Source of the DNA: Halarcobacter sp964480765
GTDB taxonomy: Bacteria > Campylobacterota > Campylobacteria > Campylobacterales > Arcobacteraceae
Direction: 5' to 3'
Assembly (NCBI GenBank): GCA_964480765.1
Contig: CAYZST010000009.1
Span: 46,244-110,243 of the forward strand
DNA length: 64,000 nucleotides
The notes below the pieces were generated by a model, which did not search any database, was not told the DNA's origin, and saw nothing but the letters and a program-made list of their open reading frames with translations. Shown piece by piece: positions 44,064 through 53,040 of the stretch. Positions within the stretch are counted from its first letter, which is position 1. Every line of letters begins with the position of its first letter. Made by a program: the position numbers and the translations under genes.

Positions 44064-44912
44064 ATGATTGATATAAATATAAACAAAAAACTTTTAGGCT
44101 CAAAAGGGCAAATGGATTTAGAGGTAAATCTAAAAATAAATCAAGGAGAATTTCTTACTTTAACAGGTCAAAGTGGAAGTGGGAAAACTACTCTTTTAAG
44201 AATCCTTGCTGGACTAGAAAAGGCAGAAGGAGTAATCAAAATTGATGAAGAGTTTTGGTTAAATGACAAAACTAATCTTCCCACACAAAAAAGAGGTATA
44301 GGTTTTGTATTTCAAGATTATGCACTTTTCCCTAATATGAGTGTTCTAGATAATCTTCTCTATGTAAAAAAGAATTTAAAACTTGCAAAAAAACTTCTTG
44401 AAATAACTGACTTAACTCAACTTCAAAATAGAATGCCAAATATCTTAAGTGGAGGACAAAAACAAAGAGTTAGTTTATGTAGAAGTTTAATGAATGAACC
44501 AAAGCTTCTTTTAATGGATGAACCTTTATCAGCTTTAGATCCATCTCTTAGAGGTAAACTACAAAATGAGATTTTAACTCTACATAAAGAGTTTAAAACA
44601 ACAACTATTATGGTAAGCCATGATCCAAGTGAAATATATAGATTAAGTAATAGAGTAGTTGTACTAAATCAAGGAAAAATTATAAATGATGGAAATCCAA
44701 AGGAGATTTTTTTAAAAACACAAGGAAGTGCCAAATTCTCATTTGAAGGAGAGATTCTTGATATTATTAAAGCAGATGTTATAAATATTGCTATTATAGC
44801 TATTGGTCAACAACTTGTTGAAATAATCGTTACAGATGAGGAAGCAAGCTTTTTTAAAATAGGACAAAAAGTAAATGTAGGAACTAAAGCTTTCTCTCCT
44901 ATAATCTCTTAA
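44064..44912 (+). CDS. modC: molybdate ABC transporter ATP-binding protein
   Basis: The 282-residue ATPase has Walker A (GQSGSGKTTLLR), Q-loop (VFQDYALFPNMSV), signature LSGGQKQRVSLCRSL and Walker B LLLMDEPLSALD, and the H-loop (VSHD). A short C-terminal TOBE-like region is present (about 225-282), about 70 residues shorter than E. coli ModC. It powers molybdate import. It begins right after modB and its last 4 bases overlap the convergent gene. Confidence 0.94.
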   Translation: MIDININKKLLGSKGQMDLEVNLKINQGEFLTLTGQSGSGKTTLLRILAGLEKAEGVIKIDEEFWLNDKTNLPTQKRGIGFVFQDYALFPNMSVLDNLLYVKKNLKLAKKLLEITDLTQLQNRMPNILSGGQKQRVSLCRSLMNEPKLLLMDEPLSALDPSLRGKLQNEILTLHKEFKTTTIMVSHDPSEIYRLSNRVVVLNQGKIINDGNPKEIFLKTQGSAKFSFEGEILDIIKADVINIAIIAIGQQLVEIIVTDEEASFFKIGQKVNVGTKAFSPIIS

Positions 44913-45319
44913 AGAACTAAAAAAAAGAGAAATAGATATCTTCCAAATTTTGCAAGGCTAACAAGTATCAAAAACTTTTTAAAATCATACCTTAAAATAC
45001 CAGCAATAAAAGTAAGTGGATCTCCAATAATTGGCATCCACGAAAGAAGAAGAGATAAGCTTCCATACTTATCAAAAAAACTCTTATATTTTTCTATTTT
45101 CTCTTTTTTTAAGTAGTTTTTACTCTTTATAAACTCTTCTCCTTTTAATCCCAAATAGTAGTTAACACAAGAACCTAAAACATTTCCTAATGTAGCAAAT
45201 AAAAGAAGAAAATATATATTATACCCTTGCTTTATATCATAAATTAATAAAGCTTCACTTCCTAAAGGAAAGAGAGTTGCAGATATAAAAGCAGAGAAAA
45301 AAAGAGTTAAATAAATCAA
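44909..45319 (-). CDS. YqaA/DedA-related membrane protein
   Basis: The 136-residue membrane protein with three to four hydrophobic segments has the VTT/SNARE-associated pattern seen in YqaA: FATLGNVLGSCVNYYLGLKG and a GDPLTFIAGILR reentrant motif. The family may help move lipids or maintain membrane potential, but the function is unproven. It is 4 bases overlapped by the upstream EamA gene on the same strand and converges with modC. Confidence 0.82.
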   Translation of the reverse strand: MIYLTLFFSAFISATLFPLGSEALLIYDIKQGYNIYFLLLFATLGNVLGSCVNYYLGLKGEEFIKSKNYLKKEKIEKYKSFFDKYGSLSLLLSWMPIIGDPLTFIAGILRYDFKKFLILVSLAKFGRYLFLFFLVL

Positions 45320-46218
45320 GATTTCTCTTTTTTAAACTTTTTAACTGATATTTGTGAAATAATTACACCTGTTAAAATTGTTGCACTTGCTATTAACTCT
45401 TGTGTTGATAACTTCTCATTTAAAATTAAAAAAGCTAAAATAAGAGTAAATACTGGAATTAAATTTATAAACATTGCTGCTTTTGAAGCCTCAATTTTTG
45501 TAAGTGAAAAATTATATAGACCATATCCACCTAAAGTTACAACAACACCTAAATATATAGTCCATGCAATTGCTTCAAAAGAGAAAACCATTTCATCAAA
45601 AGCTAATTCATATATAAAAAATGGAAAAAAGAAAATTGCACCAATAAAAGCCTGTATAGCAGTAATAAATAGTGCTGAATATTTATCAATCAAATATCTA
45701 GTAACAATAGTATAACCTGCACCACAAGCCATGGCACATAGCTCTAAAAAATTTCCAAGCATTGGATCTGGGGCATTAACTGTTGTAGTTGCTTGAACAC
45801 TAAGCCATACTGCACCAATCATTGCAATTAATGAACCAAAGATAAGCTGTCTTGATATAATTTCTTTTAAAAAATATCCTGCTGCTATTGCCGTAATAAG
45901 AGGCATAAGAGAAGTAATCATACCAGCTTGAGAGGCAGAGGTATATAATAAAGCTTTTGCTTCAAATATAAAATATAAGCATGGCTCAAATATAGCTAAA
46001 AGCAAAATATACTTTAAATCACTTTTCGTAAAATCATATTTTAAAAAGCTTTTTATAAAATATAAAAAACATAAAGAGGCTACAAACATTCTTAAAAAAA
46101 TAACTGTATACTCTCCTAAATCTACCATTGCTGATTTTAAAGCAATAAATGAACTAGCCCAAATTAACATTGCAAAAGTTACTGTGGCTAAACCTAATAA
46201 ATTAAAATTTTTTGACAA
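45316..46218 (-). CDS. EamA-family (DMT) transporter
   Basis: The 300-residue protein has ten predicted helices in two EamA repeats (first ending near residue 140, second from 155). AMLIWASSFIALKSAM and LIPVFTLILAFLILNEKLS are the family landmarks. Such drug/metabolite transporters export metabolites or amino acids; the substrate is unknown. It is co-transcribed with the YqaA-like gene through a 4-base overlap. A second EamA transporter lies at 48716. Confidence 0.9.
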   Translation of the reverse strand: MSKNFNLLGLATVTFAMLIWASSFIALKSAMVDLGEYTVIFLRMFVASLCFLYFIKSFLKYDFTKSDLKYILLLAIFEPCLYFIFEAKALLYTSASQAGMITSLMPLITAIAAGYFLKEIISRQLIFGSLIAMIGAVWLSVQATTTVNAPDPMLGNFLELCAMACGAGYTIVTRYLIDKYSALFITAIQAFIGAIFFFPFFIYELAFDEMVFSFEAIAWTIYLGVVVTLGGYGLYNFSLTKIEASKAAMFINLIPVFTLILAFLILNEKLSTQELIASATILTGVIISQISVKKFKKEKS

Positions 46219-46310
46219 TTTTTATACTCTTTTAGTAAATTTTTTTGGATTATACTCTTTTAAAATCTAAAGTCAATTAATTGTTTATAAAAGATTTAAG
46301 TTTTTTAAGA

Positions 46311-46316
46311 TATAAT
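46311..46316 (+). promoter_or_regulatory. -10 box for SRP RNA
   Basis: TATAAT at 46311-46316, 47 bases before the SRP RNA body; initiation near 46323 implies a 5' leader that is presumably removed. Confidence 0.5.
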
Positions 46317-46362
46317 TACATCCCTTAAAGCAGAGCATAAAGAGCATTTAGATGTTTTTGTT

Positions 46363-46470
46363 GCTCTTCTTTAGCCCCTTACAATTGCTTTTAGAGACAA
46401 CGCCCCAGGATGGGAACATAGCAAGGCACCTCTACTTGTAGTGTGTTCGGGTACCTGAAGAAGAGTGCTT
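46363..46470 (+). ncRNA. ffs: signal recognition particle RNA (4.5S type)
   Basis: The hairpin tip contains the conserved internal loop pattern CAGGATGGGAACATAGCAAGG, split around a hairpin, and GTGTTCGGGTACC on the return side. The outer stem is formed by CTCTTCTTTAG near the 5' end and CTGAAGAAGAG near the 3' end. This is the bacterial small SRP RNA, which works with Ffh to target proteins to the membrane. Ends are approximate. A terminator follows directly. Confidence 0.88.
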
Positions 46471-46486
46471 TTCGCACTCTTTGTTT
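46462..46486 (+). terminator. terminator of SRP RNA
   Basis: AGAGTGC (46462-46468) and GCACTCT (46474-46480) form a perfect 7-bp stem with a TTTTC loop, followed by TTGTTT. Confidence 0.8.
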
Positions 46487-46555
46487 ATCTTAATAAACCT
46501 CTATAAATTCAATACTTTGAAAATATTTAGCTATAACTTAAAATAAGCACTGGTT

Positions 46556-47158
46556 TTAGATTAAGTCTGAGAAGTCTTCATTTAAAATTAGTAGTCGTTT
46601 ATCTTTTTTATTATAAATAAATCTATTATCTTTTTTCTGTATAGATTCTAAAATTATGTTTTTTATTTCTAAAGAACTTTTATTATGTTTTTTTAAATAA
46701 AGAGTAAAATCCTGCAAAGTGATAAACTTCTCTTTTGTCTTTATTATCTCTTCTTTATTTTGATTAGAGACCTGAGGTTTATAAATAGTACGCATCTCAT
46801 TAAATGCACTTTGAAGTAGTTCTATTTCCCTATTAAAAACAGTAATAATTCTTTTCTGATTTTTTTCTAATCTTTTTATTTCAGAAACATACTGTTTTTT
46901 CATCCATTTTATTGAGCTTTTCAAAAGAATGATTTGTTCATCTTTTGCTTTTAATAGCTCCTTCGTATTATCAAAAGAAATCTCTTTAAGCTCAACTTTT
47001 GCTTCATTTTTATTATCTAAATAATCACTTATATATACATAAGTTTTACCAGATTTTTTAATTGACTTTAATTGATTATTTTTAATTCTATAATGTACAC
47101 CTTGAAGGGATAGTCCTAAAATTTGTGCTGCTTGAACAGTTGTTACTAATCTCTCCAA
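46556..47158 (-). CDS. HTH and coiled-coil DNA-binding protein
   Basis: In this 200-residue protein the N-terminal 50 residues form an excisionase/MerR-like helix-turn-helix (VTTVQAAQILGLSLQGVHYRIKNNQLKSI), followed by a long Lys/Glu-rich coiled coil (about 55-125) and a C-terminal segment of unknown fold. It is placed 10 bases downstream of queF, on the same strand. The layout resembles small chromosome- or plasmid-associated DNA-binding proteins; nothing nearby suggests a mobile element. Function unknown. Confidence 0.75.
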   Translation of the reverse strand: MERLVTTVQAAQILGLSLQGVHYRIKNNQLKSIKKSGKTYVYISDYLDNKNEAKVELKEISFDNTKELLKAKDEQIILLKSSIKWMKKQYVSEIKRLEKNQKRIITVFNREIELLQSAFNEMRTIYKPQVSNQNKEEIIKTKEKFITLQDFTLYLKKHNKSSLEIKNIILESIQKKDNRFIYNKKDKRLLILNEDFSDLI

Positions 47159-47168
47159 AGATTTTACC

Positions 47169-47546
47169 TTATACCTTTTTAGAATCTACTTCAATTACTG
47201 TATGAACATTTCCACGTGGCTTAAAATCCGCAATTACTTTCATATATCTTGGTTGAAGTTTTTCATACAATGTATCAAAAATCTCATTTGCAGTATTTTC
47301 ATGGGAAATTTCTCTATTTATAAATGAATTAATATATAGCTTTAAAGCTTTTAACTCTATAAGTTTTTTGTTTGGAATATACTCTAATTTGATAGTTGCA
47401 AAATCTGGATACCCACTTCTTGGACATTTTGCCATAAATTCAGGAAGTTCTATATTAATAGTATAATTTTTTTCGTTCTCATTTGGCCAAAAATTTTCTT
47501 CCTTATTGATATCAAATTCCATAATCTCTTTTTCACCATATTTCAT
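47169..47546 (-). CDS. queF: NADPH-dependent 7-cyano-7-deazaguanine reductase
   Basis: The 125-residue protein of the short (YkvM-type) QueF family has the catalytic Cys41 in KCPRSGYPDFA and the segment LKLYINSFINREISHE that forms the NADPH and substrate pocket. It reduces preQ0 to preQ1 in queuosine biosynthesis. I looked for a preQ1 riboswitch upstream and saw none. A TATAAT -10 lies just before the ATG. Confidence 0.94.
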   Translation of the reverse strand: MKYGEKEIMEFDINKEENFWPNENEKNYTINIELPEFMAKCPRSGYPDFATIKLEYIPNKKLIELKALKLYINSFINREISHENTANEIFDTLYEKLQPRYMKVIADFKPRGNVHTVIEVDSKKV

Positions 47547-47675
47547 TATAATTTAACCTTTGTAATAATTTTAGATTTTAGTAGAAGACATCATTTTATC
47601 TAAAACTTACTTACAATTTTTACATAAAATAATATATTGTATAATAGTGATTAAATCATTTATTAGGGGAAAGAG

Positions 47676-48704
47676 ATGAAAACAATCTATGATATCATCA
47701 TAATTGGAGGAGGTCCCGGGGGAATTGGTACTGCTGTTGAAGCGGCTGTACATTCAATTGAAAATATATTATTAATTGATAAAGCAGACAATCACTCAAG
47801 TACAATTAGAAAATTTTATAAAGCAAATAAAAGAGTAGATAAAGATTGGAAAGGTCAAGTTATTAATATTGAAGGGAATATTCCTTTTATGGATGGAACA
47901 AAAGAGACAACTTTAGATTTTTTTGACAAGCTTCTTGATGAAGAAAAAATTGATACAGCATTTAACACTGAAGTAGAAAATGTAGAGTATGACAAAGAAA
48001 AAAAGAGTTTTTTTGTAACAACTGTTACACAAAGTTTTAGAGCAAAAGCAGTGGTTGTATCTATTGGAAAAATGGGAAAACCTAATAAACCTACATATAA
48101 AATTCCACCATCAATAAAAGAGTTTGTAAACTTTAATCTTGATAAATGTTCACAAGCAGAAAAAATACTTGTAGTAGGAGGAGGAAACTCCGCAGCTGAA
48201 TATGCTTATGAATTAGCAGATGAGAATAATACAGTTACTTTGGTATATAGAAAAGATGAATTTACAAGATTAAATCCTCAAAATGAAGATATTTTATATC
48301 AATATAATGGTCAAGAGAAGCTAAGACTTAGACTAAATACAGATATTATCTCTTTAGAGAATGAACATGGAAAAGTAAAGGTAAAGTTCAATGATGGTTA
48401 CCATACTATTTATGATAGAGTAATTTACGCAATTGGTGGAACAAGCCCTATTGATTTTCTTAAAAAATTAGGAATAGAAGTTGATGAAAACGGCTCACCT
48501 ATATATAATAAATCATATGAAACAAATATAAAGAATCTTTATGTAGCAGGAGATATTGCTTTTAATACGGGTGGTTCAATAGTTACTGCCTTAAATCATG
48601 GTTACCATATAGTAAATGACTATTTAAAAAATAGTGGAAAAATTTATGCTCATACAAATAGAGTTGAAGAGTTTTTTAAAAATAATCCCCAGTTTAAAAG
48701 TTAA
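47676..48704 (+). CDS. FAD/NAD(P)-binding oxidoreductase
   Basis: The 342-residue two-dinucleotide-binding-domain flavoprotein has the FAD motif IIIGGGPGGIGTAVEAA (about residues 8-24), the NAD(P) motif VVGGGNSAAEYAYELA (about 170-185) and the C-terminal YVAGDIA FAD-ribityl motif. It lacks the CxxC redox pair of thioredoxin reductase. It is closest to YpdA-like or flavin monooxygenase-like reductases. Downstream is an EamA transporter (11 bases), likely in the same transcript. Substrate unknown. Confidence 0.82.
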   Translation: MKTIYDIIIIGGGPGGIGTAVEAAVHSIENILLIDKADNHSSTIRKFYKANKRVDKDWKGQVINIEGNIPFMDGTKETTLDFFDKLLDEEKIDTAFNTEVENVEYDKEKKSFFVTTVTQSFRAKAVVVSIGKMGKPNKPTYKIPPSIKEFVNFNLDKCSQAEKILVVGGGNSAAEYAYELADENNTVTLVYRKDEFTRLNPQNEDILYQYNGQEKLRLRLNTDIISLENEHGKVKVKFNDGYHTIYDRVIYAIGGTSPIDFLKKLGIEVDENGSPIYNKSYETNIKNLYVAGDIAFNTGGSIVTALNHGYHIVNDYLKNSGKIYAHTNRVEEFFKNNPQFKS

Positions 48705-48715
48705 AAGTATTTAAA

Positions 48716-49573
48716 ATGAATTTTTCAAGACTTTTTTTATTATCTAGTCTTACTTTAATCTTTTTTGCAGCTAATTCTATTTTATGTAAAGCTGCCCTTT
48801 TAAATAGTAGTATAGATCCTTATTCATTTACTGCTATAAGAGTATTTAGTGCTGTTCTTATCCTATTAATAGTTTTATATATAAGTGAAAAAAAACTCAC
48901 TTTAGATTTAAAAAAAAATTGGATAAACTCTTTATTCTTATTTTTATATGCAATAACATTTTCATATGCTTACATTGGTTTAGATGCGGGATTAGGAGCA
49001 TTAGTTTTATTTGCTTTCGTTCAACTAAGTATGATAATTTATGCTTTTATTCAAAAAGAGAATATTACTAAAAAGAAAACTTTTGGAATAATTATGGCTT
49101 TTATTGGATTATCATATCTTTTATATCCTGATAGTTCATTTGAACTATCAATTCTTCACTTTTTATTAATGTCTCTTTGTGGTATTTCTTGGGGTGTTTA
49201 TACAATACTAGGTAGAAAATCAAAAAAACCTTTAATTGATACTTCAAATAGTTTTATAAAGTCACTCTTTTTTGTAGTTATACTCTTTATATTTTTTATT
49301 GATGAGATAAACATTAGCTTTTATGGAGGATTATTAGCTTTTATATCAGGAAGTTTAACTTCAGCAATTGCTTATGTACTTTGGTACTATTTATTAAAAA
49401 ATATTAAAATAATTACAGCTAGTGTAATACAACTATTAGTTCCTGTTATCGCAATTTTTTTAAGTAGTTTATTCTTAGATGAAGTAGTTACAATTAAATT
49501 AATCATATCAACTATAATTATACTCTTAGGAATTTTACTAAGTGTATATGAAAAAAAAACTAAAAATATTTAA
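48716..49573 (+). CDS. EamA-family (DMT) transporter
   Basis: The 285-residue protein has ten predicted helices in two EamA repeats. FFAANSILCKAALLN and VIQLLVPVIAIFLSSLFLDEVV match the family. It follows the flavoprotein after 11 bases; the ribosome-binding site is weak. The substrate is unknown. It is distinct in sequence from the EamA protein at 45316. Confidence 0.88.
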   Translation: MNFSRLFLLSSLTLIFFAANSILCKAALLNSSIDPYSFTAIRVFSAVLILLIVLYISEKKLTLDLKKNWINSLFLFLYAITFSYAYIGLDAGLGALVLFAFVQLSMIIYAFIQKENITKKKTFGIIMAFIGLSYLLYPDSSFELSILHFLLMSLCGISWGVYTILGRKSKKPLIDTSNSFIKSLFFVVILFIFFIDEINISFYGGLLAFISGSLTSAIAYVLWYYLLKNIKIITASVIQLLVPVIAIFLSSLFLDEVVTIKLIISTIIILLGILLSVYEKKTKNI

Positions 49574-49679
49574 TTTTAGCAATTTATAAAACTTATAAAA
49601 AACATAAATATATTTTATAGTTTTATTTGATAAAAATAATTTAATCTATCAATTAATAATATTAAAAAAAGGAGTTTTT

Positions 49680-50072
49680 ATGCCTCATTTACAATTTGAA
49701 ATTAACAAAAAAGTCTTTAATGAAACAAAAGATGAGTTTGCAAAAAAAATTAGAAAAACTTTTTCCGAAGTGATGGATACAGGAACTGATCATATTGCAA
49801 TTAGTATAAGAGAGTATGAAAAATATAATCTTACTATTGGAAGAGCAAATCCTTTAGACGATTTATGTTTAATGAATCTTGATATAAGAGAAGGTAGAAG
49901 TATTGAACAAAGAAGAGAACTTGCTTTAAAGTTTATGGCAATCGTAAGTGAACTTTTTCATATAAATAGCAAAAACCAATATTTAACCTTTACTCAACAC
50001 TGTGGCGAAGACTTTCACTTAATAGAGAAATATTTAGCTTCATGGGAGAGCGGTGAAAATCCTTTAGCTTAA
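49680..50072 (+). CDS. tautomerase-superfamily protein (CHMI/MIF-like)
   Basis: The 130-residue protein starts MPHLQFEINKKV, with Pro2 as the catalytic base after Met removal, the hallmark of tautomerases, and has length and NLDIREGRSIEQRRELALKFM helix typical of the 5-carboxymethyl-2-hydroxymuconate isomerase family. A strong AAAGGAG ribosome-binding site precedes it. It lies just upstream of an AraC-type regulator on the same strand, so they may act on the same aromatic-type compounds. Confidence 0.85.
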   Translation: MPHLQFEINKKVFNETKDEFAKKIRKTFSEVMDTGTDHIAISIREYEKYNLTIGRANPLDDLCLMNLDIREGRSIEQRRELALKFMAIVSELFHINSKNQYLTFTQHCGEDFHLIEKYLASWESGENPLA

Positions 50073-50094
50073 ACTATAAAAGATATAATTAAAT

Positions 50095-50901
50095 ATGAAA
50101 AAAGATATCTTCACAAAAATATTTACCCATGATAAACTTCCTTTTTTAGAACTTAGATATTCAAATAATATAAAACATTATAAAAATCATCTTCATAGTA
50201 GTTTTTCAATAGGTATAAATATCAAAGGAAAATCTATTTATACAAATAAAGATAAATGCTATGATTTAAAAAAAGGAATGATTGCTATTGTAAATGCAAA
50301 CACCATTCACTCTTGTAATCCTATAAAAAAAGAGCCTAATCTTTATTATATGCTCTATTTAGACCCTAAATGGTGCTTAGATATTCAAAAATCAATTTGT
50401 GAAGATATAGATAGCTTTAAAGAGTTTCCAAAAGATATTTTATATGATAAAAAACTTTATGAAGAGTTTAAAACTTTATGTGAAGAGCTTTTTAAAGAAA
50501 ATTCATATATGGAAAAAGAGAATGAACTTATCATTTTTTTTACAAAACTTTTTAAACAATATATAAAAGAGTCCAATAAAAAAGTTGAAGATAAAGTTTT
50601 TAAAAAAATCATAAATTATCTTAATGAAAACTATCAAGAAAACATCTCTCTTGAACAACTCTCTAAAAAGTTCGAATTAAACTCTTTTTATATAATTAGA
50701 CTTTTTAAATCAGAATTAAATCTAAGCCCCCACGCATATCTACTAAATATAAAAATAAATAAAGCAAAAGAGTTTTTAAGAAGAGGTATGAGTATTGTTG
50801 ATACAGCCTTAGAGTGTGGCTTTAGTGATCAAAGTCATTTTCATAAAAATTTTGTAAAAATAGTTGCGACTACCCCAAAAAAGTATCAAGAAAATTTCTA
50901 A
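50095..50901 (+). CDS. AraC-family transcriptional regulator
   Basis: The 268-residue protein has an N-terminal cupin-like ligand-binding domain (about 10-90, with HLHSSFSIGIN-like residues) and a C-terminal double HTH (about 165-268) ending in DTALECGFSDQSHFHKNFVKIVATTPKKYQ, the AraC signature. It follows the tautomerase gene after 22 bases. It may regulate that gene or the LysE-type exporter 69 bases downstream. Confidence 0.92.
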   Translation: MKKDIFTKIFTHDKLPFLELRYSNNIKHYKNHLHSSFSIGINIKGKSIYTNKDKCYDLKKGMIAIVNANTIHSCNPIKKEPNLYYMLYLDPKWCLDIQKSICEDIDSFKEFPKDILYDKKLYEEFKTLCEELFKENSYMEKENELIIFFTKLFKQYIKESNKKVEDKVFKKIINYLNENYQENISLEQLSKKFELNSFYIIRLFKSELNLSPHAYLLNIKINKAKEFLRRGMSIVDTALECGFSDQSHFHKNFVKIVATTPKKYQENF

Positions 50902-50938
50902 AATCAATTTTGTACAAGATTAATATTTTTTAAACCCC

Positions 50939-50944
50939 TATAAT
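50939..50944 (+). promoter_or_regulatory. -10 box for the LysE-type gene
   Basis: TATAAT (50939-50944) lies 26 bases before the TTG start at 50971. Confidence 0.4.
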
Positions 50945-50970
50945 TTCCAAAACTATTTAAAGGAATTTAT

Positions 50971-51600
50971 TTGGAAATACACGTAACAGCTTTTATATCA
51001 CTAGCATTAGCCCATTTTGTTGCTCTTCTAAGTCCAGGTGTTGATTTTTTTTTAATACTTACAAACTCAAGCAAATACGGTCTATTTGGTGGAATTATTA
51101 CATCCCTTGGAATTGCTTTTGCAAACTTAATTTATATATTACTTGCTCTTTTTGGAATATCTTTAGTTAAAGAAAATGAATTGATTTTTAGTAGTATAAA
51201 AATTATTGGTTCTTTATATCTTTTATATATTAGTTTTTTATTATTGAAAACAAAAAAAAGAGAACTATTTTTCGAAAAAATAGAAAATAAAAAAAATAAA
51301 AAAGATATTTTAAAATATTTTTCTATGGGTTTTTTATCTGCTATTCTAAATCCTAAAAACTCTATTTTTTATTTTACAATGTTCTCAATTTCTATTTATG
51401 AAGGTATATCTTTTTTTATACAATCATTTTATGCAATATGGATGTTTTTTGCCGTTCTTATTTGGGATATTTTAGTAGTATTTTTAGTAACTAATAAAAA
51501 TAGTAAAAATTATCTTAAAAAATATACATATCATATAGAAAAGATTTCAGCCTTTGTACTTTTAGTTATAGCTTCATCAATTATATTTAACTCTTTTTGA
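50971..51600 (+). CDS. LysE-family exporter
   Basis: The 209-residue membrane protein has six helices, with the family pattern ALLSPGVDFFLILTNSSKYG and the central SAILNPKNSIFYFTMF segment. The start is a TTG with AAAGGAAT upstream. It is a distant paralogue of the exporter at 28838. Control by the adjacent AraC regulator is plausible, which would make this an inducible efflux pair. Confidence 0.87.
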   Translation: MEIHVTAFISLALAHFVALLSPGVDFFLILTNSSKYGLFGGIITSLGIAFANLIYILLALFGISLVKENELIFSSIKIIGSLYLLYISFLLLKTKKRELFFEKIENKKNKKDILKYFSMGFLSAILNPKNSIFYFTMFSISIYEGISFFIQSFYAIWMFFAVLIWDILVVFLVTNKNSKNYLKKYTYHIEKISAFVLLVIASSIIFNSF

Positions 51601-51636
51601 TATAATCAAAACAACAAACTTTTAAAAGGATAGGTT

Positions 51637-52488
51637 ATGATTATTGGATTTATAGGATTAGGAAATCTTGGACGTGCAATTGCAACAAGACTATCTAAGG
51701 TGGGAGAAGAGTTAAAAGTATATAATAGAACTAAATCTAAAGTTGAAAACTTAGGATATGAAGTTGTTAATTCTCCAAAAGAACTTGTTGATAAATGTGA
51801 TATAGTTTTTATGTGTCTTTTTGAATCAGAGTCTGTTGAAAATATTTTCAAAATGGAAAATGGCATTTTAAGTGCAAACTTAGAAGGAAAAACAGTAATT
51901 GATCTTACAACTAATCACTTTGAAAAGGTTTTAAAATTTCATGAATTAATAGAGGAAAAAGGTGGAGAGTATTTAGAATCTCCTGTTTTTGGAAGTGTTG
52001 TTCCTGCTCTTCAAGGAGTGCTTACTATTGTTGCTTCAGGTAAGAAAGAGACCTTTGAGTTTTGTAAACCTATATTAGAAAAAATAGGAAAAGAGATTTT
52101 CTACTTAAAAAAGCCTGGACAAGCTTCAAAAATGAAACTAATAAATAATTTATGTTTAGGTTCATTTATGGCAACAATTGCAGAGTGTACTGCCTTGGGT
52201 GAAATTTGTGATATTGATAAAACGAAACTATTAGAAATACTTGGAGTAGGTGGTGGTGAATCATTAGTACTAAAAGCTAAAACTCAAAAGCTAATTGAAG
52301 AGGATTTTTCACCTCATTTTTCAAATAATGCAATTTATAAAGATTTACATACACTTCAAGATTTAGCATATAGTAAAAAACAACCACTTTATACCGCTTC
52401 AATTGTTAAAGAGCTATTTGGAAAAATGAAAAAAGATGGTAAAGGAGAAGAGGATTTTTGCTCAATTTACCAACTTTTTAAAGATTAA
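51637..52488 (+). CDS. NAD(P)-dependent 3-hydroxyacid (beta-hydroxyisobutyrate-type) dehydrogenase
   Basis: The 283-residue protein has the N-terminal dinucleotide motif IGFIGLGNLGRAIATRL, the substrate-binding SPVFGSVVPALQGVLTIVASG and the catalytic-Lys region GQASKMKLINNLCLGSFMA of the 3-hydroxyisobutyrate dehydrogenase superfamily. Possible reactions include reduction of succinic or glyoxylate semialdehyde. AAAGGATAGG precedes the ATG. It converges with the DUF3010 gene, with a 4-base overlap. Confidence 0.88.
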   Translation: MIIGFIGLGNLGRAIATRLSKVGEELKVYNRTKSKVENLGYEVVNSPKELVDKCDIVFMCLFESESVENIFKMENGILSANLEGKTVIDLTTNHFEKVLKFHELIEEKGGEYLESPVFGSVVPALQGVLTIVASGKKETFEFCKPILEKIGKEIFYLKKPGQASKMKLINNLCLGSFMATIAECTALGEICDIDKTKLLEILGVGGGESLVLKAKTQKLIEEDFSPHFSNNAIYKDLHTLQDLAYSKKQPLYTASIVKELFGKMKKDGKGEEDFCSIYQLFKD

Positions 52489-52883
52489 AAAAATTCAGAG
52501 TAAGCAGTTAAATATGCTTGCTCTTGATACTTTTTTAATGAACTTGGAAATTCAATTTGATTTTTTTTCTCAAATGAAGCGATTGTTTGAGAAGAGATAA
52601 GAGTTACTTCAGTTAACGGGTTTAGTTGTATTAAACCTTCTAATTTGAATGTTACAGCACCACCAGCAAAATTTCCTTTTTTTGCTCTTTTTTTAATTAC
52701 TACTTTTTCAATTTGATTTTGTTCTAAAAATAGTAAAAACTCATTACAAAACTTTCTAATATCTTCTTGTGATTCATCATTTTCTAATGTGATTTTTTTT
52801 ATTTTCAAATTTAAGTATTCTTTATTTTCAATTACTGCTAAAAAAATATTATTTGATTTTAATTCAATTCCACAAATTTTCAT
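52485..52883 (-). CDS. DUF3010-family protein
   Basis: The 132-residue protein begins KICGIELKSNN and contains VVIKKRAKKGNFAGGAVTFKLEGLIQL, the conserved DUF3010 pattern. The ordering of strands suggests an RNase H-like fold, as in RuvC or YqgF, but the catalytic acids are not all evident. Function is unknown. It precedes the gyrB 3' end by about 150 bases on the same strand orientation. Confidence 0.82.
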   Translation of the reverse strand: MKICGIELKSNNIFLAVIENKEYLNLKIKKITLENDESQEDIRKFCNEFLLFLEQNQIEKVVIKKRAKKGNFAGGAVTFKLEGLIQLNPLTEVTLISSQTIASFEKKNQIEFPSSLKKYQEQAYLTAYSEFF

Positions 52884-53010
52884 ATTAATCCTTTTTTAGA
52901 ATATTATATATAAAAAAATTTCAGAAATTTAAAAAGATGTCATATTGTCATACTTTAGCTTTAAATGATGTAATTGTTTGTATGATTTAAATGTAAAGTT
53001 TTCTAATTTA

Positions 53011-53040
53011 AAATAGTTTGTGCCTTAAGCACAACTATTT
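53011..53040 (-). terminator. terminator of the dnaA-dnaN-gyrB strand
   Basis: AAATAGTTTGTGC (53011-53023) and GCACAACTATTT (53029-53040) form a 12-bp stem with one bulged base. It overlaps the gyrB stop codon; TTTTAAATT follows on the minus strand. Confidence 0.75.

Noticed and set aside
46556..47158. Prophage or integrative element near the excisionase-like gene
   Set aside because: No integrase, att-like direct repeats, tRNA gene or phage genes nearby.
47547..47675. preQ1 riboswitch upstream of queF
   Set aside because: No short H-type pseudoknot pattern with a C-rich core is visible on the minus strand.
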